Below the pieces are notes generated by a model. The model worked only from the letters and a program-made list of their open reading frames with translations. It was not told the origin of the DNA and ran no database searches. A program made the translations under genes and the position numbers. Below, in pieces: positions 56,044 through 64,000 of a stretch of DNA of 64,000 bases (positions are counted from its first letter, which is position 1; each line of letters begins with the position of its first letter). The DNA is from Chryseobacterium oranimense (GTDB lineage Bacteria > Bacteroidota > Bacteroidia > Flavobacteriales > Weeksellaceae), in assembly GCF_900129755.1 (NCBI RefSeq), contig NZ_FQWT01000005.1:248001-312000 (forward strand), written 5' to 3'.

Positions 56044-58374
56044 TTATATTTTCGTAAGCTTGGCGTATTTTAAGATAAGGTTTTTCTCCCCTTCATGAAT
56101 GAAAATTACTTTTGCTTTGATGTTCTGCGGATCCGTACCATCCAGGAAAGAAACCTCTCCGATTCCGAAACGGTCATGCCTTACCTTATCACCCACTTCA
56201 ATATCCTGAGAAGAGGCTCCACTAGGGTTGATAATTTTAGCGGTGCTTACAGGCTTCAGTTTTCTGACTTCCGGTGCCGGTTTTGAAGTATCTCCTCTGT
56301 CAATAGTTTTCTTTTCAACCTTTCTGAATGCTTTCTGTTCGGAAGGATGATCATCAAAAATATTGGATTTGATCCCGGCATTATTGATGAACCTCTTTTC
56401 CATAGCAGGATTCAGGAATTCAATATACTCGTCATCTATTTCGCTTAAGAATCTTGAAGGTTCTGCATCAGTGATTTTCCCCCACTGGAAACGTGAAACC
56501 GCATAAGAGAAAAACACTTTCTTTTCAGCTCTTGTCAGTGCTACGTAGAAAAGACGTCTTTCTTCTTCCAGGTCTTCCCTTGTTGCTGAGCTCATAAAGC
56601 TCGGGAAAAGATTTTCCTCAAGACCTACAAGATGTACTACCGGGAATTCAAGACCTTTCGACAGGTGAATGGTCATTAATGAAACCATATCTTCATCTGT
56701 ATTTTTATCCTGGGTATCCGCAGAAAGTGCAATATTCTCAAGGAAGTTCGGCAGGCTTGGGTCTCCGTCTTCCAACTGCATCTGCTCTTCAATGAACCCC
56801 TGCATGGAGTTCATTAATTCCTGGACGTTTTCTACACGGGAAATTCCTTCCGGGGTCTGATCGTCTTTTAAAAATTTAATCAGTCCGCTTCGTTTAGCCA
56901 CTTCCATCGCAACACTGTATGCTGTATCAGTTTTCAACAATACCTGAAAGGCTTTGATCATAGACCAGAAGTCATTCAGCTTATTTAAAACACCATTATT
57001 AAGACCTAGCTGAGGAGCATACATCGGTAAATTGCTGAGTACTTTTGAAACAGCAATATTCTGAGCGTCTGCAAAAACGATCAGCTTATTCTGTGTAGTT
57101 TCCCCGATTCCTCTTGCAGGATAATTAATGATTCTCATCAGCGCTTCTGAGTCATTTTCATTGACCAGAAGACGCAGGTAAGCAATGAGGTCCTTCACTT
57201 CTTTTCTTTGGTAGAAGGAAAGCCCTCCGTATACTTTATAAGGGATATTTTTACGTCTCAGCGCATCTTCAAATGCCCTGGTCTGTGAGTTTGTCCTGTA
57301 TAAAATAGCAAAATCACTGTATTTTCTCTGCTCGGTATTCCTAAGCTCCCAGATATTTCCGGCTACGAAATTGGCTTCATCAGCATCGGAAAGGGAACGG
57401 TAAATCTTGATTTTATCTCCTTCTTCATTATCACTGAATACATTTTTTTTAAACTGCTGAAGGTTTTTGGCAATAACCACATTGGCAGCATTAACGATAT
57501 TCTGGGTTGAACGGTAATTCTGCTCCAGAGAAACCGTTAAAGCCTCAGGATAATCTTTCTTGAAGTTTAAGATATTGTAAATATTGGCACCACGGAATGA
57601 ATAGATAGACTGTGCATCATCTCCCACCACGCATATATTTTCAAATTTTGAAGCCAGAGCTTTAACAATAAGGTACTGAGAATGGTTAGTATCCTGGTAC
57701 TCATCCACCATGATATACCTGAATCTGTCCTGATATTTGGCCAGCACTTCAGGAAACCGGGTCAGCAACTCATTGGTTTTCAACAGCAAATCATCGAAAT
57801 CCATCGCTCCGTTTTTGAAACATTCTTCCACATATTTCTGGTAGATCTTGCCGATGAATTTCATGTTTGCCTTTTCATCTGCCTCCATCAGCTCGGGATT
57901 GTTGAAATAAGCTTTTACCGTGATCAGGTTATTTTTGTAAGTGGAAATCCTTGCCTGAACTTTTTTAGGTTTGTAAAGATCAGCATCGATATTCATATCC
58001 TTGATCACTTTCCTGATAACGTTCAGTGCATCCTGCTGGTCATAGATGGTAAAATTGGAAGGATATCCAAGGTAATGGCCTTCAATCCTCAGGATTCTTG
58101 CAAACACCGAGTGGAAGGTTCCCATCCATAAGCTTCTTGCATTGCTCTCTCCTACCACTTTTGCGATACGCTCTTTCATTTCGCGGGCCGCTTTATTGGT
58201 AAAGGTTAATGCCAGGATATTGAAAGGATCCACTCCGTTGTGGATCAGGTGGGCAATACGCATGGTAAGCACCCGCGTTTTTCCGGAACCGGCGCCAGCA
58301 AGAACCATTAATGGTCCCTGTAGAGAGGTAACGGCTTCATATTGTGATTCATTGAGTCCTTTCAGATAATCCAT
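56044..58374 (-). CDS. UvrD/PcrA/Rep-family DNA helicase
   Basis: A 776-residue superfamily 1 helicase with 3'-5' polarity. Motifs: Q-motif and Walker A in LNESQYEAV, AGAGSGKTRVLT; Ia TFTNKAAREMKERI; Walker B VDEYQDTN; III GDDAQSIYSFRGA; IV EQNYRSTQNI; V/VI in MTIHLSKGLEFPVV and YVALTRAEKKVF. The C-terminus (about 728-776: VGDKVRHDRFGIGEV, AKLTKI) is the Tudor-like tail used by UvrD/PcrA to contact RNA polymerase. It acts in nucleotide excision and mismatch repair and in removing stalled transcription. Naming UvrD or PcrA is not resolvable by sequence alone. Confidence 0.93.
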   Translation of the reverse strand: MDYLKGLNESQYEAVTSLQGPLMVLAGAGSGKTRVLTMRIAHLIHNGVDPFNILALTFTNKAAREMKERIAKVVGESNARSLWMGTFHSVFARILRIEGHYLGYPSNFTIYDQQDALNVIRKVIKDMNIDADLYKPKKVQARISTYKNNLITVKAYFNNPELMEADEKANMKFIGKIYQKYVEECFKNGAMDFDDLLLKTNELLTRFPEVLAKYQDRFRYIMVDEYQDTNHSQYLIVKALASKFENICVVGDDAQSIYSFRGANIYNILNFKKDYPEALTVSLEQNYRSTQNIVNAANVVIAKNLQQFKKNVFSDNEEGDKIKIYRSLSDADEANFVAGNIWELRNTEQRKYSDFAILYRTNSQTRAFEDALRRKNIPYKVYGGLSFYQRKEVKDLIAYLRLLVNENDSEALMRIINYPARGIGETTQNKLIVFADAQNIAVSKVLSNLPMYAPQLGLNNGVLNKLNDFWSMIKAFQVLLKTDTAYSVAMEVAKRSGLIKFLKDDQTPEGISRVENVQELMNSMQGFIEEQMQLEDGDPSLPNFLENIALSADTQDKNTDEDMVSLMTIHLSKGLEFPVVHLVGLEENLFPSFMSSATREDLEEERRLFYVALTRAEKKVFFSYAVSRFQWGKITDAEPSRFLSEIDDEYIEFLNPAMEKRFINNAGIKSNIFDDHPSEQKAFRKVEKKTIDRGDTSKPAPEVRKLKPVSTAKIINPSGASSQDIEVGDKVRHDRFGIGEVSFLDGTDPQNIKAKVIFIHEGEKNLILKYAKLTKI

Positions 58375-58441
58375 ACTGCAAAAAAATTTGGAAACACAAA
58401 ATTAATGTATTCGGAGGACAATTCAAATTTTTGGAAATTCA

Positions 58442-59314
58442 TTAATTTATATTCCATTTCTTTCCGTCGTATTCATAGGTCGTATCGGTTGAAAACCTAT
58501 TGCCATCAGAGAGAAAAATCTTAAGTTTATACGGATCATGAAATTCAATTCTTACTGTAACAACAACTGATTTTTCATCTAAACCTTTAGAAATAGCCAG
58601 TCTTGGGTTATCTTTTTTGTAGTATTTCATGATGAACGAATACAGGGAAGGCTCTGCAAATTCTTTAAACTCAGGCATGATATCCGGAACAAATTTGGTG
58701 GAAAACAATATGGCATTAATTTCTTTCCGGCTATAAAAATTCTCTAACGCTGTTTTATTCCAAAACTTTGAACTTAAATAATTAGATGGCATATTTTTCC
58801 AGTCCGGGCAGCATCCCGGCAAATCACAGTGAATATCCCAGTTGATCAAACTGGTATAAAGCGTAATACTGTTTAGATGATACTTTTTAATAGGATCAAG
58901 AATCCTTTTGCTGAGTAAATTATAAATCTTATCAATATTTTTATGGTCAGCTCTGAGGTTTGTCATTTTCAGGCTGTCACTTATTCTCCTCGCATTGCAA
59001 TCCGGCTTATAAGGTTTAGGACAGCCATTAAATTCTTCAAAACCTTTAATCGTAGGACATTGGTCATCCTTGTCCAATATTCCGTCACCATCTGTATCCG
59101 GCCACGGACATCCCTCATTCTCTTCCTGCCCATATTCCTTAGAACATTTATCCAGATAGAAGAGAATTTCATCACCGTCTTCATCAGAAAGACAAAGCCT
59201 TTTACTGAATTCTTTTATGCATTTTTTAAATATAGAATCATTTTTGTATTCCTGGGCTGTAAGAGAGGACAAAAAAGACAAATTAAAAAATATAAACAGT
59301 ATTGTTTTCTTCAT
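58442..59314 (-). CDS. secreted protein with thrombospondin type 3 repeats
   Basis: A 290-residue protein with a signal peptide (about 1-21, SLTAQ). An N-terminal block (about 38-100) has Ca2+-binding TSP3/OmpA-like repeats (LSDEDGDEILFYLDKCSKEY, DTDGDGILDKDDQCPTIKG). From about 105 it carries a cysteine-containing domain with CDLPGCCPDW and SKFWNKTALENFYSRKEINA, and ends TYEYDGKKWNIN. The second part recurs in the neighbouring upstream protein, so they are paralogues. Function is unknown; a cell-surface or periplasmic Ca2+-bound protein is likely. It begins 1 nt after the paralogue's stop. Confidence 0.75.
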   Translation of the reverse strand: MKKTILFIFFNLSFLSSLTAQEYKNDSIFKKCIKEFSKRLCLSDEDGDEILFYLDKCSKEYGQEENEGCPWPDTDGDGILDKDDQCPTIKGFEEFNGCPKPYKPDCNARRISDSLKMTNLRADHKNIDKIYNLLSKRILDPIKKYHLNSITLYTSLINWDIHCDLPGCCPDWKNMPSNYLSSKFWNKTALENFYSRKEINAILFSTKFVPDIMPEFKEFAEPSLYSFIMKYYKKDNPRLAISKGLDEKSVVVTVRIEFHDPYKLKIFLSDGNRFSTDTTYEYDGKKWNIN

Positions 59315-59315
59315 T

Positions 59316-60098
59316 TTAATTGCTATCAGGAGATTTGTTTATAAGCTGCCAAGCTTTATTTTTATACTCATAGGTTTTATAGGTACTTCCTTCATAGTGT
59401 TCATTATATATGAATTCTACAGTAATTTTTCTGCCTGGTTCATTGGTAAACAGCAATTCCAAAGTATTAAAATTTTCCATGGTACCCGTATCAGTAGAGG
59501 TGGAATTTAATATCAGATTTTCATTTTTGTAAGGAAAATAAAAAAAACTTTCTTCGTCAATATATCTTTTAGTCCCAATAATATTAATTTTTTGATAGGT
59601 TCCTTTCTTTTGTTTCCTTGTTGCAACTACTAATTGATTGAGTGCAGGCTGTCTTTCATAGATTGAGGTAGGTTTTAAGTTAGGCAGATCATAGATAAAT
59701 TTGTTGATCAATCCATTTTTAGGAATGATATTTTTCTTTAATATCCTTGCAATAGCTTCTATATTCTTTTTTGTCCAGAAAACTTTGTCATTGTAAACAG
59801 GACTGTCTGAAAGCCGTTCAAAACAGCATTCACAAGGTTCATTATCAAAAGGATTCCTTGTTACCTTATCATGATAATTAATGATCAGGTTATCAAACGG
59901 AATTTTACTTACATCTATATCATTTATAATTCTCTGTGTAAGTTTTTTGTAATTAACATCTTCAGATTCTGCCTTAAGTTTCCGGTACAAAACACTGTCC
60001 GCTATCTGCATATTATGGCATCTGGCAGTATCTTTGAGACTCTGTGAAAATCCCATGAAAAAGAAAGATGAAAATATAAAAACGCATAAAGGTTTCAT
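59316..60098 (-). CDS. secreted paralogue lacking TSP3 repeats
   Basis: A 260-residue exported protein (ATG at 60098; MKPLCVFIFSSFFFMGFSQ signal). It shares the cysteine-rich core of the downstream protein: ECCFERL-like CECCFE, then VYNDKVFWTKKNIEAIARIL, and a similar tail YKTYEYKNKAWQLI. It lacks the TSP3 repeats. I prefer this start to 60149 because the preceding 17 codons have no signal character. The two genes form an operon with a 1-nt gap. The family is not known to me. Divergent from the M16 peptidase genes. Confidence 0.7.
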   Translation of the reverse strand: MKPLCVFIFSSFFFMGFSQSLKDTARCHNMQIADSVLYRKLKAESEDVNYKKLTQRIINDIDVSKIPFDNLIINYHDKVTRNPFDNEPCECCFERLSDSPVYNDKVFWTKKNIEAIARILKKNIIPKNGLINKFIYDLPNLKPTSIYERQPALNQLVVATRKQKKGTYQKINIIGTKRYIDEESFFYFPYKNENLILNSTSTDTGTMENFNTLELLFTNEPGRKITVEFIYNEHYEGSTYKTYEYKNKAWQLINKSPDSN

Positions 60099-60216
60099 TG
60101 CGATGCTGCCATTTTGAAATTCCAATTCTATTTGTATTTTTTTCTTCAAAATTACCTTTTAAGTGTAACAATTAACATATTTTCTCTACTAATTGTTCCA
60201 AAACAATTTCTACTTT

Positions 60217-61530
60217 ATGAAAAAGCGACTTCTTACTGCTGCAGCGGCCTCTTTCTTCGGAATGATTCTGAATGCACAGCAAATAAAATTCGAAGAATAT
60301 GACCTTCCAAACGGTCTTCACGTCATTCTTCATCAGGACAATTCTGCACCGGTAGTCACTACCGGAGTTATGTACCACGTAGGTGCCAAAGATGAAGTAA
60401 AAGGAAGAACAGGATTTGCCCACTTCTTCGAACACCTTCTTTTTGAAGGCACACCTAATATCAAGAGAGGTGACTGGTTCAAGATCGTATCTTCCAACGG
60501 AGGACAAAATAACGCAAACACAACGAATGACAGAACGTATTACTACGAAACTTTCCCTTCCAACAACGAGCAGCTTGGCCTTTGGATGGAATCTGAAAGA
60601 ATGCGTCATGCGGTGATCAATCAGATAGGAGTAGATACTCAGAGAGAGGTTGTAAAAGAAGAGAAAAGGTTAAGAATGGATAATCAGCCTTACGGAAACC
60701 TTTTCCCTACCATTCAGAAAAATTTATTTACGAATCACCCGTACAACTGGCCTACGATCGGTTCTATGGAGGATCTGAATTCGGCAAAGCTGGAAGAATT
60801 CCAGGCTTTCTATAAAAAATATTACGTTCCGAACAATGCTACATTAGTGGTTGCAGGAGATATCAAGCCTGAGCAGACTAAAAAATGGATCCAGGAATAT
60901 TACGGAGCCATTCCGAAAGGAACACTTTATCCTAAAGATTTCCCGAAAGACGCTCCTATCACCCAGGAAAAAGAAGTAACGGCTACAGACCCGAACATTC
61001 AGCTTCCTGCCTATATTTTCGCATACAGAACTCCGGCTAATAAAGAAAAGGATGCGTATGTTCTTGACATGCTTTCCTCTTATCTGAGCAACGGTAAGTC
61101 TTCGGTTTTATATAAAAAATTAGTAGACCAGGACAAAAAAGCACTGGCTGTACAGGCTTTCAACCAGGGGCTTGAAGATTACAGTATTTTTGCTTTCTTC
61201 GCCATCCCGATGGGACAGACTACGAAACAGACTTTACAATCTGACATCGATGCTGAAATAAAAAAACTGCAGACCACTCTGATCTCTGAGGAAGATTATC
61301 AGAAGCTTCAGAACCAGAATGAAAACCAGTTTGTCAATGCCAACTCAAGCATCCAGGGAATTGCCGCTTCATTGGCAACGAATCATGTATTGATGGGTGA
61401 TACTAACCTGATCAATAAGGAAATTGATATCTACAGATCGATCACAAGACAGGATCTGCAGAATGCCGCCAAGAAATATCTGAATTCCAACCAAAGGATC
61501 ATCATTAATTACGTTCCTGAAAAAAAGTAA
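60217..61530 (+). CDS. M16-family zinc peptidase, catalytically complete
   Basis: A 437-residue secreted or periplasmic M16 (pitrilysin-type) peptidase. It has a signal peptide (about 1-20, ILNAQ). The inverted zinc motif is intact: HFFEH (His69, Glu72, His73), with a downstream Glu ligand (VVKEEKRLRMDN). An R/Y pair for substrate binding is also in the C-terminal half. It is followed by a related gene lacking the motif, so the two probably form an M16B-type alpha/beta dimer. The start at ATG 60217 is preferred to an upstream ATG at 60193. Substrate likely short peptides. Confidence 0.92.
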   Translation: MKKRLLTAAAASFFGMILNAQQIKFEEYDLPNGLHVILHQDNSAPVVTTGVMYHVGAKDEVKGRTGFAHFFEHLLFEGTPNIKRGDWFKIVSSNGGQNNANTTNDRTYYYETFPSNNEQLGLWMESERMRHAVINQIGVDTQREVVKEEKRLRMDNQPYGNLFPTIQKNLFTNHPYNWPTIGSMEDLNSAKLEEFQAFYKKYYVPNNATLVVAGDIKPEQTKKWIQEYYGAIPKGTLYPKDFPKDAPITQEKEVTATDPNIQLPAYIFAYRTPANKEKDAYVLDMLSSYLSNGKSSVLYKKLVDQDKKALAVQAFNQGLEDYSIFAFFAIPMGQTTKQTLQSDIDAEIKKLQTTLISEEDYQKLQNQNENQFVNANSSIQGIAASLATNHVLMGDTNLINKEIDIYRSITRQDLQNAAKKYLNSNQRIIINYVPEKK

Positions 61531-61584
61531 TCATTTAAAAACTTCAGGTTTAAAAGATGGTTATTAAAAATTAAATTTTTACAA

Positions 61585-63630
61585 ATGAAAAAGCAATTAA
61601 CATATATAGCTGCAGCGTTTTTATTCGCAGGAACGGTTTCAGCACAAAAAATTGACATTAATGCAATGCCGAAGCCGGGGCCTACCCCTGCGATCAATAT
61701 TGCAAAACCAAAAACTTTCCAGCTGAGCAACGGCCTTACCGTAATGGTGGTAGAAAATAATAAACTACCAAGAGTAAACACTACCCTTTCGATGGACAGA
61801 CCTCCTTTTCTTGAAGGAAGTGTAGCCGGAGTAAGCTCTATCATGGCTGAACAGTTCGAAAACGGAACAACCAACCTTAGTAAAGAAGATTTCAACAAAA
61901 AAGTGGATTATCTGGGAGCAAATCTTAATTTTTCTTCCAATGGTGCTTTTGCCAACGCTCTTTCAAAATATTTCCCTGAAGTATTAAGCTTAATGGCCGA
62001 TGCGATCATTAATCCTAAATTCTCTGCTGAAGAAATCCAAAATTCCAAAGAAAGAGCCATAGAAGGATTAAAATCTGAAGAAAAAAATGCTTCTTCTATT
62101 GCTTCTAAAGTTTCCAATGCATTAATGTACGGTAAAAACACCGCAAGAGGTGAATTTGAAACCGTGGAAACCATCAACAAGATCCAGTTGGCTGACGTAC
62201 AAAACGTTTATAAAAAATATTACGCTCCGGACAATGCTTATTTGGTCATTGTGGGTGATGTGAAATTTGACAAGATAAAACCACTGGTAGAAAAAGCTTT
62301 CAGCGGATGGAAAAAAGCCAATACTCCTGCTACTGCACTGGAACCTGCTTCCAATCTTGCCAAAACGGAAATTAATATCGTAGATGTTCCTTCGGCTGTA
62401 CAGTCTGTGGTTTCAGTAAACAACCTGAATAATCTTAAAATGAAAGATCCGAACTATTTTGCTGCTACAATGGCCAACTACATCTTAGGCGGAGGCGGTG
62501 AAGCAAGACTTTTCATGAACCTTCGTGAGAAGAACGGGTTTACTTACGGCGCTTATTCCAGTATGAATGCGGGTAAATATTCTTCCGATTTCTCTGCTGA
62601 TGCCAGTGTAAGAAATGAGGTTACAGATAAAGCGGTTAAGGAATTCATGAATGAGCTTAATGCTATTTCTACTGTAAAACCTGAAGAACTGGAAAATGCC
62701 AAGGCTAAACTGAAAGGTTCTTTCATCATGTCCCTGGAAAAGCCGGAAACAATTGCGAAATTTGCTTTAAACCAAAAGGTTCAGGATCTTCCTTCTGATT
62801 TCTATACCAATTATTTAAAGTCAATTGATAAAGTAACTGCTGCAGACATTTCCAATGCTGTGAAGACTACTATTTTGCCCAACCAAAGCAGAATTTTCAT
62901 TGCAGGTAAAGCGTCTGACATTTCTGCAGGACTTGAAAAGCTGGGTTATCCTGTAAAATATTATGACAAGGAAGCCAATCCGGTGGCAAAACCAACGGCA
63001 CAAAAAGTAGATGCTGCAGTAAGCGTAGCTTCTATTGCTGATAAATACATCAATGCAATCGGAGGAAAAGCAAACGTTGCCAAAATTTCTTCTTACACGA
63101 TGAATGCTTCCATGTCTATGCAGGGACAGAATATTGATTTTAGAATCATAAAAGCTCAGGGCGGAAAAGAATTAACGTCAGTTACTGCAATGGGACAGGT
63201 GGTTCAGAAGCAGGTTTTCGATGGAAAAGACGGATACTCCGAACAAATGGGCCAAAAAACGCCTATGAAACCTGAACAGATTGTTGAAAAGCAGAAAAAT
63301 ACCGAGCTGTTCGAAGAGTTAGGTTTCGCCAAATCTTCAGACTATAAAGTAGCAGGCATCGAGAAAATAGGTGGTGAAGACTCTTATGTTGTAAAAGGGA
63401 ATAATACTACTTATTATTACAGTGTAGCCACAGGACTGAAAACAGGAGAAACCAGAACGGCAAAAGCACAGGGACAGGAAATAACCATCCCTACCACTTT
63501 CTCTGATTATAAAGATGTAAGCGGTGTGAAAATGCCATATACCATCTCTATTACTCAAATGGGAATGGACATGGTAATGAATGTAAAATCATACGAAGTG
63601 AACCAGGCTAAAGATTCCGATTTTAAATAA
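61585..63630 (+). CDS. M16-family partner without zinc site, plus LolA-like domain
   Basis: A 681-residue protein with a signal peptide (about 1-20, TVSAQ). The M16 fold (about 30-455) is recognisable (LSNGLTVMVVENNKLPRVN, VYKKYYAPDNAYLVIVGDV), but the HxxEH block reads SIMAEQFENGT, so His and Glu ligands are missing and it cannot bind zinc in the usual way. It keeps the partner role seen in heterodimeric M16B enzymes. A second domain (about 465-681: YINAIGGKANVAKISSYT, PTTFSDYKDVSGVKMPYTI) is a beta-rich LolA-like lipoprotein-sorting-type domain. It is 54 nt downstream of the active subunit. Confidence 0.88.
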   Translation: MKKQLTYIAAAFLFAGTVSAQKIDINAMPKPGPTPAINIAKPKTFQLSNGLTVMVVENNKLPRVNTTLSMDRPPFLEGSVAGVSSIMAEQFENGTTNLSKEDFNKKVDYLGANLNFSSNGAFANALSKYFPEVLSLMADAIINPKFSAEEIQNSKERAIEGLKSEEKNASSIASKVSNALMYGKNTARGEFETVETINKIQLADVQNVYKKYYAPDNAYLVIVGDVKFDKIKPLVEKAFSGWKKANTPATALEPASNLAKTEINIVDVPSAVQSVVSVNNLNNLKMKDPNYFAATMANYILGGGGEARLFMNLREKNGFTYGAYSSMNAGKYSSDFSADASVRNEVTDKAVKEFMNELNAISTVKPEELENAKAKLKGSFIMSLEKPETIAKFALNQKVQDLPSDFYTNYLKSIDKVTAADISNAVKTTILPNQSRIFIAGKASDISAGLEKLGYPVKYYDKEANPVAKPTAQKVDAAVSVASIADKYINAIGGKANVAKISSYTMNASMSMQGQNIDFRIIKAQGGKELTSVTAMGQVVQKQVFDGKDGYSEQMGQKTPMKPEQIVEKQKNTELFEELGFAKSSDYKVAGIEKIGGEDSYVVKGNNTTYYYSVATGLKTGETRTAKAQGQEITIPTTFSDYKDVSGVKMPYTISITQMGMDMVMNVKSYEVNQAKDSDFK

Positions 63631-63646
63631 GAATTCTTTTATATAA

Positions 63647-63680
63647 AAAAACGGTAGCTCACGCTGCCGTTTTTATTTTT
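63647..63680 (+). terminator. terminator after the M16 pair
   Basis: AAAAACGGTAGC (63647-63658) pairs with GCTGCCGTTTTT (63663-63674) with one G-U wobble, TCAC loop, T-rich tail. Confidence 0.85.
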
Positions 63681-63702
63681 AACAACATTTCTTCTATCTT
63701 CT

Positions 63703-63732
63703 TTGTCATTCGATAAAAAAAGATTAAATTTG
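63703..63732 (+). promoter_or_regulatory. secG promoter
   Basis: TTG (63703-63705), a 19-nt spacer and TAAATTTG (63725-63732), followed 26 nt later by the ATG at 63758. Confidence 0.75.
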
Positions 63733-63757
63733 CCCATTCAAAAAGATATCAGAATTA

Positions 63758-64000
63758 ATGGATACTATATTTACACTATTGATGGTTCTTATTATGATTG
63801 CCAGCGTTTTATTGGTAATCATCGTTATGGCTCAAAATCCTAAGGGAGGAGGCCTTTCCAGTACTTTCGGAGGTGCATCATCTGCACAGTTTGGGGTACA
63901 GAGAACCAATGATTTCATGGAAAAAGCAACATGGACTCTGGGCGCAGTAATTATCGTCCTTATCCTTATAAGCGTTGTGATCACCGGTAAGCCTGCTACA
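63758..64000 (+). CDS. secG: SecG preprotein translocase subunit (partial, runs off the window)
   Basis: The first 81 codons of a gene cut by the window edge. MDTIFTLLMVLIMIASVLL is a first transmembrane helix, followed by the SecG motif MAQNPKGGGLSSTFGG, a cytoplasmic loop and a second helix (ATWTLGAVIIVLILISVVI). SecG completes the SecYEG protein-export channel. The NPKGGGLSSTFGG segment is highly specific for SecG. It has a clean promoter just upstream and is the last gene visible. Confidence 0.95.
   Translation, partial: MDTIFTLLMVLIMIASVLLVIIVMAQNPKGGGLSSTFGGASSAQFGVQRTNDFMEKATWTLGAVIIVLILISVVITGKPAT

Noticed and set aside
1..64000. tRNA, rRNA, insertion sequence, prophage or CRISPR-Cas genes
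   Set aside because: None was recognised; no transposase, integrase, capsid or Cas-type motif was found in the reading frames.

Overview
The window looks like a chromosomal segment of a flavobacterium, most likely Chryseobacterium or a close Weeksellaceae relative. The support is the AT-rich sequence, Bacteroidota-type promoters (TTG, about 20 nt, TAnnTTTG), few Shine-Dalgarno sites, type IX secretion C-terminal sorting domains, TonB-dependent receptors, the Bacteroidota T6SS component TssO, and a flavobacterial curli locus. There is no rRNA, tRNA, CRISPR array, transposase, integrase or prophage gene in view. The genus assignment is inference from recognised protein families, not from a search.

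Layout. 1-1.1 kb: two TssO-like membrane proteins at the promoter-proximal end of a probable T6SS operon that runs off the left edge, with a divergent LuxR-type regulator. 2.1-7.2 kb: HU, a 29-residue basic peptide, an RNase E/G-family enzyme, a T9SS-exported delta-60-repeat protein, an OsmC protein and a second LuxR-type regulator. 7.6-13.1 kb (minus strand): a complete curli system (csgA, a csgB-like gene, csgE, csgF, csgG and a beta-propeller lipoprotein). 13.4-16.7 kb: a Nudix, plsC, lipoprotein, mpl operon. 16.8-21.7 kb: a nitronate monooxygenase, an aldo/keto reductase, two GNATs, a LysR regulator and a phosphoesterase. 21.9-25.5 kb: a five-gene quinone/electrophile-stress operon. 25.7-31 kb: a cyclase-family protein, a secreted M4 protease, and a Crp/DoxX/AhpD-like group beside a DUF1304 gene. 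31.5-34.4 kb: a glycine betaine ABC transporter behind a long structured leader. 34.5-36.5 kb: an HxlR regulator divergent from an oxidoreductase and a cupin. 36.7-39.2 kb: a TonB-dependent receptor overlapping an exported thioredoxin-fold gene. 39.3-47 kb: the homogentisate (tyrosine) pathway. 47-50.7 kb: an Ivy-like lysozyme inhibitor, hydrolases and a HipA-like kinase/DUF3037 pair. 50.9-64 kb: cstA, a large TonB-dependent receptor, a UvrD/PcrA helicase, two paralogous secreted proteins, an M16 peptidase pair and the start of secG.

How the genes fit together. The curli genes encode the fibre subunit, a nucleator-like protein, chaperone and accessory factors, and the outer-membrane pore; a LuxR regulator lacking the phospho-acceptor Asp lies just beyond them, as CsgD-type regulators do functionally in enterobacteria. 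The tyrosine genes lead from 4-hydroxyphenylpyruvate to fumarate and acetoacetate, with a CoA-transferase that could activate acetoacetate and a likely DNA-binding protein in the middle. Several neighbours (mdaB operon, HxlR/oxidoreductase, AhpD-like, OsmC, DJ-1) point to redox and electrophile defence.

The candidates most worth follow-up are the HipA-like kinase/DUF3037 pair, the Ivy-like lipoprotein, the unusual curli components (probable CsgH-CsgE fusion, CsgG with a C-terminal barrel), the TonB-receptor/thioredoxin pair with a cysteine pair in the plug, the proVWX leader, and a 178-bp MITE-like element at 55.8 kb. All assignments come from reading sequence and remembered family features; no database search was done.
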